Assembly: GCF_023634065.1 (NCBI RefSeq)
Contig: NZ_JALKCV010000010.1
Location: 62,001 to 126,000 of the forward strand
Direction: 5' to 3'
Source: Microbulbifer litoralis
Lineage (GTDB): Bacteria; Pseudomonadota; Gammaproteobacteria; Pseudomonadales; Cellvibrionaceae
DNA length: 64,000 nt
In this document: in pieces, positions 17,889-26,852 of the stretch
Layout: every line of letters begins with the position of its first letter
Numbering within the stretch: the first letter of the stretch is position 1
Notes under the pieces: model-generated
The model's input: only the letters and a program-made list of their open reading frames with translations
Database searches by the model: none
What the model was told of the DNA's origin: nothing
Translations under genes and position numbers: made by a program

Positions 17889-18515
17889 GTGACAGAGACC
17901 GTGGAACGCAAGGCGACAAATATTCATTGGCACGATGGTGATGTAACTCGCGACGATCGCGCCGGGATGCTCGGTCACAAGGGCGTTACCCTGTGGTTCA
18001 CCGGCCTGTCAGGCTCCGGTAAGAGCACCGTGGCCGTGGCAGTGGAAAAGGCCCTGGCCGCGCGCGGTGTACTGAGCTACCGCTTGGACGGCGACAATAT
18101 CCGCCACGGTATCAATGCCAACCTGGGTTTCTCCGCCGAAGACCGCACGGAGAACATCCGCCGGGTGGGTGAGATCTCCAAGCTGTTCGCCGACAGCGGG
18201 GTGGTGGTGCTGAGCAGTTTCATCAGCCCCTATCGCGAAGACCGCGACATTGTGCGCCGCATGCACGTCGAGGGTGACCTGCCGTATCTCGAGGTGTTCG
18301 TAGACTGCTCCCTGGAGGCGGCCGAGTCCCGCGATCCCAAGGGGCTCTACAAGAAGGCCCGCGCCGGCGAGATCCGCGGTTTTACCGGGATCGACGATCC
18401 CTACGAGGAGCCCACCGCGCCGGAACTGCACCTGCGCACCGACCAGATGACACTGGAAGAAGAGGTGGAAAGCGTCCTCGCCAACCTCGAGCAACGCGGT
18501 ATCATCAACTCCTAG
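17889..18515 (+). CDS. cysC: Adenylyl-sulfate (APS) kinase
   Basis: CysC phosphorylates adenosine 5'-phosphosulfate to PAPS, the activated sulfate used for sulfite production and by sulfotransferases. The 208 residues match the single-domain family. The P-loop is [14 protein letters not shown] near residue 38, followed by [19 protein letters not shown] and the family motif ISPYREDRD near residue 115. The GTG start at 17889 follows GGGGGATAAAAG. No cysD/cysN sits beside it, which is compatible with a role in supplying PAPS for sulfation (see the sulfotransferase-like gene at 34014), but that link is inference. Confidence 0.95.
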   Translation: MTETVERKATNIHWHDGDVTRDDRAGMLGHKGVTLWFTGLSGSGKSTVAVAVEKALAARGVLSYRLDGDNIRHGINANLGFSAEDRTENIRRVGEISKLFADSGVVVLSSFISPYREDRDIVRRMHVEGDLPYLEVFVDCSLEAAESRDPKGLYKKARAGEIRGFTGIDDPYEEPTAPELHLRTDQMTLEEEVESVLANLEQRGIINS

Positions 18516-18597
18516 AATTCCCAGATTCCGCTGCGATACATCCAGCATCAATAACATGACTGATGTAGCCCGGATGCAGCGCAGCGGAATCCGGGAA
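18516..18597. repeat. Inverted pair of R2 repeats after cysC
   Basis: A degenerate minus-oriented copy (18516-18548, beginning AATTCCCAGATTCCGCTGCG) faces a well-preserved plus copy at 18565-18597 (GTAGCCCGGATGCAGCGCAG). The left arm starts right at the cysC stop. The rest of the gap to 18764 has no other feature I can support. Confidence 0.78.
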
Positions 18598-18764
18598 TCC
18601 CCACTAGCCCGTCCCGGCAGCTAATCCCCCACTGGTATTTCTTTCGCCGCCAGTGTTTTCGCCATTCTCAGCACTCTGGCTACATTGGGCGCCAAACGCC
18701 GGTGAGCCCGCCTATCCGTACATATACTTCAGTGCAGTACCAGATAAGTAGTGTGGAGGCGCAG

Positions 18765-21146
18765 ATGTCGCGTTGGAGGGCAAGGATACTCTCTGTGGTC
18801 GGGCTTGTTTTGGTGGTGGTTGTCGGTGTCGGCGGCTGGGTTGGCTACCAGAAACTGCCGAGAATTCCCGGTGTGCCGGAAGCGCCCGTGGTCGGGGTTC
18901 CGGAGGGGGCCCTGGATCACCAGCCACGGCCCGCCTATTCCGGCCCGCATCCGCGGGTCATGGAACGCCCGCCGGAATATTTTCCCTTTCCCATCGCAGT
19001 CGGCGAGGTGGGGCCGTCAGAAACGCTGTTCGCCGGGCCATCCACGTATCCCTTCTACTGCGGCGAGAATAAGGTCACCAATCGCCAGCCGCTGGTGGAC
19101 AACCAGAAGGGGGAAGGGGTGCCGGTGTTCGCGCTCGGTGAAGAGGGCGAGCGCACCGAGGAGGTGATTGGCTACAGCCGCGACTGCAGTCACGCCACCG
19201 CGGTGGATTATTTTTACCGCAGCACCGAAGACGGGGATTTTCATCCGCTCGACGATGCCGATGGCGATATCGACCAGGTGACGGTCAACGGCCGCACCAC
19301 CGATTTCATCGTGCGCCTGGAAACCGGCACCATCAATCGATTCTTCTACGCCATTGCGGTGTTGAAGGGCGAGGGGGAAACGGCCAAGAACCCGAGTCCG
19401 GGCAACTGGAACCGCCGCCTGATCTACCAGCTCCGTGGTGGTGTCGGCATCGGCCGGCGCCAGGGGGACATCAGCAGGAGCGATATCGTACAGCGGCGCG
19501 CGGACCAGTTGGCACGTGGTTACGGAATCGTATACTCCAGTGCCAACCAGACCAGCAACCACTACGATATCTGGCTGGCCGAGGACACGGCGCGCCGGCT
19601 GAAGAAGCAGTTCACCGCACTCTACGGCGAGCCGATGTACACCGTCGGTCTCGGTGGTTCCGGCGGCGCCATCCAGCAATACCTGTTTGCGCAGAATGCG
19701 CCCGGCCTGCTGGACGCCGCGCTGCCGCTCTACTCCTATCCGGATATGGTCAGCCAGACCATCTATGTCTTCGACTGCGAGCCCCTGGAATACTTCTTCG
19801 ATGTGGTCGAGGCCGACAACCCGCGCTGGCGGGATGCCGACGAGCGCACCGTGATCGAGGGGCTGGCCGCCAGCAGCGAGGTCGAGAGCCGCTTTGGCAT
19901 CCTGAAAAAGGCGGCCGCCCTGTTCGACGGCCGCTACCGCGACGGCACTGAGGGGGCCACCGAGTGCACCCAGGGTTGGCGGGGCCTGGTACCGCTGGTC
20001 AACAACCCGCGTTTTGTACACTTCATCAAGAATTACGCCGACGATGTCGCCAGCCGTACCCACTGGTCCCACTGGGAGGACCTGCGGCGCTTCTACGGTG
20101 CCGACGACACCGGCTACGCCAACAGCGCCTGGGATAACGAGGGCGTCCAGTACGGCCTGGAAGCCCTGGTCAGCGGCGATATTTCCGTCGACACCTTCCT
20201 GCGCCTGAACGCCACCATCGGCGGCTGGAAGAAACCGCTGAACCAGAACGATGAACGCCTCTGGTTCCTGAACGGCGAACTCTTTCCGGTCCAGCTGTCA
20301 GTCTGGAGCGAGCAGAACATGAACCTGGGCAACCTCGACAACCCGGCCCCGCGGACCCGCGCCCGGCGCGAGGCCATCGAGGGGATCTACCGCTCCGGCC
20401 ATGTCTTCCTGGGGGACGTGGAAATCCCGATCATCGATCTCCGTCACTACCTGGATGGAGACCTGGACATGCACCACGCGTCGGCGTCCTTCTCCGCCCG
20501 CGAGCGGATCCGGCGCGCCCGTGGCCATGCCGACAACCAGCTGATCTGGGTCAGCCACAAGGACTACACGCCCCTGGACGAGGCGCTGGATACGATGGAC
20601 CGCTGGATGCAGAACATCATCGAGAACCCGCAAGCCGGCGTTGCCGCCAACCGGCCGATAGACGCCAGTGACCAGTGTTTCGACAGCGAGGGCAATGTGA
20701 TCGCCGCGGGTGCGGGCGTGTGGAATGGCGCCTGGAACAGCCAGCCGACCGGCCCCTGCATGCGCAAATACCCGATCTACAGCACGCCGCGCCAGGTGGC
20801 CGGCGGGCCGATTACCGGCGATGTCTTCAAGTGCGCCCTGCAGCCGATTCCGCGGGCCCTGGCCAAGGGCGCCTACGGGCCCTACTCGAGGGAGATCGCC
20901 GATCATATCGAGGATATGGAGCGTATTTTCCCCACCGGCGTCTGCAACTACAACCAGCCGGATATCGCGCGACCGACGGCGGACCTGATTCCCGGCAAGG
21001 CCCCGGTCGAGATTGCCGGCCAGTCGATCACCCCCGACTACCGCCGGCCGGTGAATCATCTCGCCGGAGAAGAGCCCGCGGATGCGGTGGAGCCGGAGCA
21101 GCCAATCCCCGTCTCACTCCCGCAGGGGCAGCAGGCAAGTGATTGA
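18765..21146 (+). CDS. Exported DUF6351-type protein with alpha/beta-hydrolase-like motif
   Basis: This 793-residue protein has an N-terminal signal anchor (RILSVVGLVLVVVVGVGGWV) and a large extracytoplasmic part resembling DUF6351, a family of unknown activity. A nucleophile-elbow-like VGLGGSGGAIQQ places a Ser at about residue 299, and a later LRHYLDGDLDMHH region could contribute acid and base residues, so a secreted esterase/hydrolase is plausible but unproven. ATG 18765 follows GTGGAGGCG; the longer frame from 18702 adds 21 residues before the signal segment and was rejected. It is a monocistronic gene between cysC and tRNA-Val, with no neighbours that reveal a substrate. Confidence 0.72.
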   Translation: MSRWRARILSVVGLVLVVVVGVGGWVGYQKLPRIPGVPEAPVVGVPEGALDHQPRPAYSGPHPRVMERPPEYFPFPIAVGEVGPSETLFAGPSTYPFYCGENKVTNRQPLVDNQKGEGVPVFALGEEGERTEEVIGYSRDCSHATAVDYFYRSTEDGDFHPLDDADGDIDQVTVNGRTTDFIVRLETGTINRFFYAIAVLKGEGETAKNPSPGNWNRRLIYQLRGGVGIGRRQGDISRSDIVQRRADQLARGYGIVYSSANQTSNHYDIWLAEDTARRLKKQFTALYGEPMYTVGLGGSGGAIQQYLFAQNAPGLLDAALPLYSYPDMVSQTIYVFDCEPLEYFFDVVEADNPRWRDADERTVIEGLAASSEVESRFGILKKAAALFDGRYRDGTEGATECTQGWRGLVPLVNNPRFVHFIKNYADDVASRTHWSHWEDLRRFYGADDTGYANSAWDNEGVQYGLEALVSGDISVDTFLRLNATIGGWKKPLNQNDERLWFLNGELFPVQLSVWSEQNMNLGNLDNPAPRTRARREAIEGIYRSGHVFLGDVEIPIIDLRHYLDGDLDMHHASASFSARERIRRARGHADNQLIWVSHKDYTPLDEALDTMDRWMQNIIENPQAGVAANRPIDASDQCFDSEGNVIAAGAGVWNGAWNSQPTGPCMRKYPIYSTPRQVAGGPITGDVFKCALQPIPRALAKGAYGPYSREIADHIEDMERIFPTGVCNYNQPDIARPTADLIPGKAPVEIAGQSITPDYRRPVNHLAGEEPADAVEPEQPIPVSLPQGQQASD

Positions 21147-21175
21147 AACCAATTAAGTTTTTGGCGTGAATTTTG

Positions 21176-21203
21176 TTGACACCCGACTTCAATCCGGTAT
21201 GAT
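21176..21203 (+). promoter_or_regulatory. Sigma-70 promoter of the Val-Asp tRNA pair
   Basis: A consensus TTGACA (21176-21181) and TATGAT (21198-21203) are separated by 16 bp, followed by a TCGCGTCGC discriminator. It lies 37 bp upstream of tRNA-Val. It is among the strongest promoter matches in the window. Confidence 0.82.
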
Positions 21204-21240
21204 TCGCGTCGCTCGAGGGGCACAGCCCAGAGCGCAAAAT

Positions 21241-21316
21241 GGGTGGTTAGCTCAGTTGGGAGAGCGGCGGCCTTACAAGCCGTAGGTCACAGGTTCGACC
21301 CCTGTACCACCCACCA
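21241..21316 (+). tRNA. tRNA-Val (TAC)
   Basis: The acceptor GGGTGGT pairs with ACCACCC, the anticodon stem GCGGC/GCCGT encloses CTTACAA with anticodon TAC, the T-loop is GTTCGACC, and CCA is encoded. Confidence 0.96.
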
Positions 21317-21323
21317 AATCCTG

Positions 21324-21349
21324 TTGCAGGAGCCTGCTTGCAGACGAAG
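21324..21349 (+). repeat. R5 repeat fragment between tRNA-Val and tRNA-Asp
   Basis: TTGCAGGAGCCTGCTTGCAG, followed by ACGAAG, resembles the R5 element (GTAGGAGCCTGCTTGCAGGC at 40793, and GTAGGAGCTTGCTTGCAAGC at 36941). It contains GCAGG/CCTGC self-complementarity and occupies most of the tRNA spacer. Confidence 0.55.
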
Positions 21350-21378
21350 AGCAAAAAGCCCACTCGACAGGTAATCGC

Positions 21379-21455
21379 GGACCGGTAGTTCAGTTGGTTA
21401 GAATGCCGGCCTGTCACGCCGGAGGTCGCGGGTTCGAGTCCCGTCCGGTCCGCCA
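21379..21455 (+). tRNA. tRNA-Asp (GTC)
   Basis: The acceptor GGACCGG pairs with CCGGTCC, the anticodon stem CCGGC/GCCGG encloses CTGTCAC with anticodon GTC, the T-loop is GTTCGAGTC, and CCA is encoded. Confidence 0.96.
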
Positions 21456-21463
21456 TATTCAGA

Positions 21464-21494
21464 AAAGCCCCGCTCGTGAGAGCGGGGCTTTTTT
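21464..21494 (+). terminator. Rho-independent terminator after tRNA-Asp
   Basis: AAAGCCCCGCTC pairs perfectly with GAGCGGGGCTTT around GTGA, followed by TTT. It lies 9 bp after the tRNA and ends the Val-Asp transcript. Confidence 0.93.
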
Positions 21495-21517
21495 GTATGA
21501 TCGCTATAGACCGACTT

Positions 21518-21609
21518 CGTCATTCCGACGAAAGCCGGAATCCAGGTGCCGGTGGACTGAATTCTGGACCAGGTCCGGCCACCGCGCCGTAGGGTGCGCC
21601 ATGCGCACC
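21518..21609 (+). repeat. R3 repeat followed by R1 repeat
   Basis: A single R3 element (CGTCATTCCGACGAAAGCCG) starts at 21518, and an R1 copy (core GGTGCGC-CAT-GCGCACC) spans 21589-21609. Neither has its inverted partner here. They fill the gap between the tRNA terminator and the PLP-enzyme gene. Confidence 0.75.
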
Positions 21610-21749
21610 AAACTGTTCGATACCAGTCGCTCCATTCGCGCCAATGAAGAGCAGACCCCGCACATCGCGGACCTCTGCCCCCAAGAAAACCAATCCCACA
21701 CCCAATGCCGTTAGAATCTGCCAGAACCGTTGCCAGCGAACCATCGAGC

Positions 21750-22748
21750 ATGCCACCCCGCTACCTGACCAGCCTGAACCTGCAAGCCTTTATTCAGGCT
21801 GCCAGCGAAGTCCCCTATCAAAAGATCGAAAGTGATCTTTTCCCCGGTATCGAACTCTGGATCCGTCGCGACGACCTCCTCGACCCGCTGATCTCCGGCA
21901 ACAAAGCCTACAAACTGATCTATAACCTGATCGCGGCGAGAGAGCAGGGCGCCGATACCCTAATCACATGTGGCGGCGCCTGGTCAAACCATCTCCACGC
22001 TACCGCGGCTGCCGGCGCCCGCTTCGGCTTCAGAACCCTCGGGATCATCCGCGGCGAACGCCCGCGCCTGTCGAGTGCGACACTGCGCGACGCAGAGCGG
22101 TTTGGTATGGAGTTCAGGTTCGTCAGCCGCGAACAATACCACTCGCGCAACCACCCCGGCTTCCTCGAACAGTTGAACATTGATCCGGCTGAAGCAGTCT
22201 ACCTCCCCGAGGGCGGCGCCAATCTGGCCGGTGCCAGAGGCGCACAACTATTGGGAAAAATTATTGATAAGACATGTCCGATCAGGTTTTCTCAAGTCTG
22301 GGTGGCATGCGGGACCGGAGTCACTGTGGCCGGGTTGAGCACCGGCCTGAAAGCCACGCCGGTATATGGCGTGGAAGTACTCAAAGCCGGCCACTCAATT
22401 GCCCGCGACACAGAGTATTGGTCGGAAAGGCTCCAGCACGCCTCTCCTACCCGTGAGGAGATGGGTGGGGAGGGAGCAGTTGATCCGATCTGTCGAACTT
22501 CCCGGCAAGAAATCCATCTGAAAAACCAGTATCACTGCGGCGGCTATGCCAAATGCCCCCACCACCTGAGGGCGTTTCAAAGGGAGTTTGAATGCCAGGC
22601 GGGCATCCCGCTCGATCCCGTCTATACGGCGAAGCTGATGTACGGCCTCTGTGAGACTGCCAGGGTGGGGCAACTGGACGCCTCAGCGCGGATTCTGGCC
22701 CTGCACTCAGGAGGCCTCCAAGGGCGCCGCGGTTTCAGGCCTGAGTAG
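21750..22748 (+). CDS. PLP-dependent D-cysteine desulfhydrase / ACC deaminase-like enzyme
   Basis: This fold-type II PLP enzyme of 332 residues belongs to the ACC deaminase/D-cysteine desulfhydrase family. The PLP Lys is in SGNKAYKLIYNL near residue 50, followed by TCGGAWSNHLHATAAA, the phosphate-binding LPEGGANLAGARGAQ, and the C-terminal LHSGGLQGRRGF. Members degrade D-cysteine or related amino acids; the sequence does not settle the substrate. An upstream in-frame ATG at 21705 lies next to repeat sequence and adds 15 residues without homology appeal, so 21750 is preferred with some doubt. Confidence 0.82.
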   Translation: MPPRYLTSLNLQAFIQAASEVPYQKIESDLFPGIELWIRRDDLLDPLISGNKAYKLIYNLIAAREQGADTLITCGGAWSNHLHATAAAGARFGFRTLGIIRGERPRLSSATLRDAERFGMEFRFVSREQYHSRNHPGFLEQLNIDPAEAVYLPEGGANLAGARGAQLLGKIIDKTCPIRFSQVWVACGTGVTVAGLSTGLKATPVYGVEVLKAGHSIARDTEYWSERLQHASPTREEMGGEGAVDPICRTSRQEIHLKNQYHCGGYAKCPHHLRAFQREFECQAGIPLDPVYTAKLMYGLCETARVGQLDASARILALHSGGLQGRRGFRPE

Positions 22749-22793
22749 CGCTTCGCGTTTTGCGGGATAAGCAATACTGTCCCGCTCTACTGG

Positions 22794-22823
22794 TTCGACT
22801 CGGGTCTGCGGCTAAGGCATAAT
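22794..22823 (+). promoter_or_regulatory. Candidate promoter of nadK
   Basis: TTCGAC (22794-22799) and CATAAT (22818-22823) are 18 bp apart, about 120 bp upstream of the nadK start. Both boxes deviate from consensus at one or two positions. Confidence 0.4.
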
Positions 22824-22943
22824 CGCCTGTCACAATTTATGGGGAGCATTCCCCAAAAAGGTGCACAAAAATTAGCCAGCTGCACCGACAAAAGAAGAGC
22901 ATCAACAATCGCTGGGCCCAGATTCGGGCACCATGGGGGAGCG

Positions 22944-23816
22944 GTGTCGGAATTTCAAAACATCGGCCTGATCGGCCGCACTGAAAGTGACAGTGCCGTA
23001 CTCTCGCTCAAACGCCTGATGGCGTTCCTGGAGCGGGAGGGCTTTGCAGTGGTACTGGAAGAGGAAACCGCCAGCGCCGCCCCCAACCACAACGCCCGTG
23101 TGGCACCCAAAGACAAACTCGGTGAGCTCTGTGATCTGGTGATTGTGGTAGGCGGCGACGGTAGCCTCCTGGCCGCTGCCCGTGCCCTGGCCAAATTCAG
23201 TGTGCCGTTACTCGGAATCAACCGCGGGCGTCTTGGCTTTCTTACCGATATTACTCCCGATGAAATTGAGCAGAAAGTTGGTGAGGTGCTGGCCGGCAAG
23301 TATATGGCTGAGAGCCGGTTTCTGTTGGATATGTCTGTGACTCGGGATGGGAAGCCGATCGGGAAGGGCTCTGCGCTGAATGATGTGGTTATCCATCCGG
23401 GTGAGTTTATTCGGATGATTGAGTTCGATCTCTATATAGATGGTCAATTCGTTTACACCCAACGTTCTGATGGTTTAATTATTTCTACGCCTACGGGCTC
23501 GACGGCATACGCCCTGTCAGGTGGGGGGCCAATCATGCACCCTAAGCTGGATGCCATAGTGCTGGTACCGTTGAATCCGCACACCCTCAGCAGTCGCCCT
23601 ATCGTTGTCGAGGGCAGTAGCGAGTTCAAGATCATTGTCGGTGAACACAACACCGCTAATCCGCATGTAACTTGTGACGGTCATGATCAGGTCATTACTG
23701 AGCCGGGTGACGTCATTCGGATTCATAAGAAACCGCATAGACTGACCCTTATTCACCCTATTGATCATAATTTTTACGAAACATGTCGTTCCAAGTTGAA
23801 CTGGCAGAATAATTAA
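22944..23816 (+). CDS. nadK: NAD kinase
   Basis: NadK phosphorylates NAD to NADP. From the GTG at 22944 the protein has 290 residues, matching E. coli (292). The catalytic GGDGS motif lies in VVVGGDGSLLAAARAL, followed by GINRGRLGFLTD, the NE/D-like substrate loop and TPTGSTAYALSGGGP. The GTG is preceded by a strong GGGGGAG, while the longer frame from 22839 adds an unrelated 35-residue leader. The 3' part of the gene is noticeably less GC-rich in third positions than the 5' part, and it abuts the AT-rich polysaccharide island 14 bp downstream. Confidence 0.95.
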   Translation: MSEFQNIGLIGRTESDSAVLSLKRLMAFLEREGFAVVLEEETASAAPNHNARVAPKDKLGELCDLVIVVGGDGSLLAAARALAKFSVPLLGINRGRLGFLTDITPDEIEQKVGEVLAGKYMAESRFLLDMSVTRDGKPIGKGSALNDVVIHPGEFIRMIEFDLYIDGQFVYTQRSDGLIISTPTGSTAYALSGGGPIMHPKLDAIVLVPLNPHTLSSRPIVVEGSSEFKIIVGEHNTANPHVTCDGHDQVITEPGDVIRIHKKPHRLTLIHPIDHNFYETCRSKLNWQNN

Positions 23817-23830
23817 GAACGAGGAAGTAA

Positions 23831-25243
23831 ATGGAAAATCGGACCATAACTCCGGTCATTCTTTGTGGTGGTTCTGGCACTCGCCTGTGGCCTAAATCCC
23901 GTCGTATGTTGCCTAAGCAGCTGCTCAATCTGACTGGCGAGCAGACCATGCTGCAGCAGACACTGGAGCGTGTTCGTTGTTATTCCAAGCCGATTGTGGT
24001 CTGTAACGAAGACCACCGATTCATGGTGGCGCAGCAGGCGAGAGAGATTGGGTTCGACGATCTGACAATCATTATTGAGCCGGTTGGTCGCAATACGGCT
24101 CCGGCAATAGCCTTTGCCGCCCTCACTGCGCTTCAGGATGACGGGGATACTAATCTATTGGTACTGCCTGCCGACCACCTGCTTGACGATGTGGAGCAAT
24201 TTCATGACGCGGTGGATAGAGGTCTGCAGACGAGCTCAGAGGGTGGGTTGGTCACTTTCGGCATTGTCCCAACCGCGCCGGAAACTGGTTACGGTTATAT
24301 CCAAAAGGCTGGTGGCGACGCGGAAAATATTAAGCGCATTGCTCAATTTGTGGAAAAACCGGATTTGGCAACCGCTCAGAGTTACTTGCATGATGGTAGC
24401 TACTATTGGAATGCAGGAATGTTCCTGTTCGGAGCTAAGGCCCTTATGAGCGAGCTTGTCACTCATTCGCCAGCCATCGCTGCGACTTCTGAAAATGCAG
24501 TAAAAAATGCAGTTGTAGAAAGCGACTTCGTGCGCCTACAGAAATCCGATGTGGAGAATATACCAGAAGACAGTATTGACTACGCGGTAATGGAAAAAAC
24601 AAAAGTCGGCTACGTGATTCCACTAGATTGTGGTTGGTCCGATGTGGGGTCATGGTCCTCGCTCTGGGAAGCTCTGGAGAAAGATGAGGAAGGTAATGTC
24701 GCCTTGGGTGATGTGATTCTGGAAGATTGTAAAAATTCTCTTGTCTTCGGTGAAGATCACTTGGTCGCTGCTGTAGGTGTTGATGATCTGGTTATTGTGG
24801 ATACCAAGAATGCAACGTTGGTGGCTCCTAAAGGTCGGGCGCAAGAAGTGAAAGCTATTGTCAGTAAATTAAAGGTAGCTGGTCGGAACGAGCACGAGCT
24901 TCACCGCGAAGTTGTGCGCCCTTGGGGTAAGTACGACTCCATTGGCAGTGGACCTCGGTTTCAGGTTAAACGTATCACCGTCAATCCAGGAGCAAGTCTC
25001 TCCCTGCAAATGCATCACCACCGCGCTGAGCACTGGGTCGTTGTCTCAGGTACTGCGATTGTGGAGCGAGAGGGAAAGGAGACTATGCTTTCTGAGAATG
25101 AGAGTGTTTATATCCCGATCGGCACGAAACATAGACTGAAGAATCCAGGTATTCTTCCTATTGAATTGATAGAAGTCCAAAGTGGTAGTTATCTAGGGGA
25201 GGACGATATTGTTCGATTTGATGATAAGTATGGGCGCTCTTGA
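23831..25243 (+). CDS. manC: Mannose-1-phosphate guanylyltransferase / mannose-6-phosphate isomerase
   Basis: This bifunctional type II enzyme makes GDP-mannose from fructose-6-phosphate and mannose-1-phosphate. The 470 residues match AlgA/ManC/XanB. The nucleotidyltransferase signature is LCGGSGTRLWPKSRRMLPKQ at residues 11-30, FVEKPDL lies in the active site, and the C-terminal cupin carries QMHHHRAEHWVVVSGTA near residue 400, the isomerase metal site. It starts 14 bp after nadK with a GAGGAAGTAA ribosome binding site and opens the polysaccharide gene run, supplying its mannose precursor. Confidence 0.95.
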   Translation: MENRTITPVILCGGSGTRLWPKSRRMLPKQLLNLTGEQTMLQQTLERVRCYSKPIVVCNEDHRFMVAQQAREIGFDDLTIIIEPVGRNTAPAIAFAALTALQDDGDTNLLVLPADHLLDDVEQFHDAVDRGLQTSSEGGLVTFGIVPTAPETGYGYIQKAGGDAENIKRIAQFVEKPDLATAQSYLHDGSYYWNAGMFLFGAKALMSELVTHSPAIAATSENAVKNAVVESDFVRLQKSDVENIPEDSIDYAVMEKTKVGYVIPLDCGWSDVGSWSSLWEALEKDEEGNVALGDVILEDCKNSLVFGEDHLVAAVGVDDLVIVDTKNATLVAPKGRAQEVKAIVSKLKVAGRNEHELHREVVRPWGKYDSIGSGPRFQVKRITVNPGASLSLQMHHHRAEHWVVVSGTAIVEREGKETMLSENESVYIPIGTKHRLKNPGILPIELIEVQSGSYLGEDDIVRFDDKYGRS

Positions 25244-25334
25244 GGGGTGCTTTTTCGAAATTATGTAGCTAACCTCAAAAAGTTGCATTAGATATTTGGG
25301 CAATACATGTATGCTCGCAGTTATTTTCTAGGCT

Positions 25335-26852
25335 TTGAAGGCTAACTCTAAGCTTCATTCAATATATGGTTGTTTTGGAATGATTGATGAATTGAAAGCG
25401 TTTGTTCGAACTGAGAACATTTTTCCTGCACATGACAAGATGTGGCTGCAGGCCAAAAGTTTTGTTGATGGTCTAGGTATTACTGGTCGGATATTAGCGC
25501 CATTTGAATTTTCTGAATACTATCCTGAATTGGAGCCGGTTCAGTTTAGCTATTTCAAGAATGTCGATGAATATGAAGTGGTTGTGCTAAATAAGGCACA
25601 AATAGATAGATATGACGATTCTTTTGTAGATTCGGTGCAAGATAGTTTTGTTTATGCATTTGGTAACTCTGTCTTCAATGTTTACGTGAAGGATGGCGTG
25701 ACTTCATGCCCAGACCTTAATCATAAGTACAGGAGGTTAAGCGTTGAGCATGTAATAAAAAGAGCTGTAAAATATCAACGTGGTTTCCCTCTGTTGCATA
25801 AAATAAAATCAAAACTTACAAATAAAACGCCTACTATTCTTGTAGTCTCAGCAAGTAAGTTTGGTAATGCCGGTGATGATGCTATAACTGAGTCTGCGGT
25901 GAAGATTTTAGAAAAGTCGTTCAAGGGTGCGTACATCCGTCTAGCACGACCTCCTTTTCGGCGTTGTGATGTTGACGGCGCAGATATTGTTGCCCTTGGT
26001 GGAGGAGGGGTTCTTTATGATTCGTGTTTTAATAACGCGATGAATTACTGTGATTATCTTTTTTACGCGAAAAGTAGGGGGAAGAGAACCCTTGGTATCG
26101 GGCTCGGTACACAAGGGATAAAATCTGCACGGGGTCGCGAGATGTATCGTCATGCCCTCGGTGGGTGTGAATTGTTAGTGGTTCGCAACAAGCGTGACGA
26201 GGAAGTTTTAGTAGAAGATTGCGGAGTTGAAACCGAGGTTTGCACAACAAATGATATTGTTTTTTCTTTTGGTAAGAAGTTTTCAAAGCAAAAGCTTGGT
26301 AAGCCTAGAAAGCGTTTGAGAGTTGCTGTATCACTGTTGGATTCAAAGAATCTTCTTGCTGCAAACGCCATGAAAAGATATCGCGAAGGGTGCAACGAGA
26401 GTATTGATTTCCTTTGCAAGAAACACGACGTGTGCTTTGTTGTACAAAGTAAAGATGACTTAGAACTTTACGATAAGTATGTGAGTGAGTATGGGGCAAA
26501 AGTCATAACATATGACTATGGAAATACTCGGAAATTTATTGATTTCTATAAAACGGTTGATTTGTCTGTTACATCTAGGTTCCACGGCTATATTTTTTCA
26601 TTGCTGGCTGGGGTTCCTGTAATATCGGTTGGTTCAAATGCGGGAAAAATTGATCGTTTAATCAAGGCTGCAATTCCATCAGGGAAATTTGGGTACATCC
26701 CCTTGAGAGATTTTTCTATTGATTCATTTCATCAAGTTTTTAATGTTTTTATGGAGAGTCCTGAGCAATATATTCCTCTGCAGGCTGAAGTTGCGGAGGC
26801 CGTGAAGTCGGCGCAATCTACGGTGAATCATGTTAAGCGGACCTTTTCTTAA
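25335..26852 (+). CDS. Polysaccharide pyruvyl transferase family protein with N-terminal extension
   Basis: The C-terminal part (from about residue 168) is a pyruvyl transferase domain: ILVVSASKFGNAGDDAITES carries the GNxGDD motif, then IVALGGGGVLYDS, RNKRDEEVL, TSRFHGYIFSLLAGVPVIS and a C-terminal GK-rich segment. These enzymes add ketal-linked pyruvate to surface glycans from phosphoenolpyruvate. The first 165 residues have no motif I recognise, making the protein longer (505) than the usual 300-400. The TTG start at 25335 has a weak ribosome binding site; ATG 25380 (MIDELKAF) is a credible alternative. The gene overlaps the ABC permease gene by 23 bp. Confidence 0.82.
   Translation: MKANSKLHSIYGCFGMIDELKAFVRTENIFPAHDKMWLQAKSFVDGLGITGRILAPFEFSEYYPELEPVQFSYFKNVDEYEVVVLNKAQIDRYDDSFVDSVQDSFVYAFGNSVFNVYVKDGVTSCPDLNHKYRRLSVEHVIKRAVKYQRGFPLLHKIKSKLTNKTPTILVVSASKFGNAGDDAITESAVKILEKSFKGAYIRLARPPFRRCDVDGADIVALGGGGVLYDSCFNNAMNYCDYLFYAKSRGKRTLGIGLGTQGIKSARGREMYRHALGGCELLVVRNKRDEEVLVEDCGVETEVCTTNDIVFSFGKKFSKQKLGKPRKRLRVAVSLLDSKNLLAANAMKRYREGCNESIDFLCKKHDVCFVVQSKDDLELYDKYVSEYGAKVITYDYGNTRKFIDFYKTVDLSVTSRFHGYIFSLLAGVPVISVGSNAGKIDRLIKAAIPSGKFGYIPLRDFSIDSFHQVFNVFMESPEQYIPLQAEVAEAVKSAQSTVNHVKRTFS

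Noticed and set aside
17213..21455. tRNA genes as integration sites of a genomic island
   Set aside because: I found no partial tRNA 3' end repeated downstream and no integrase in the window.
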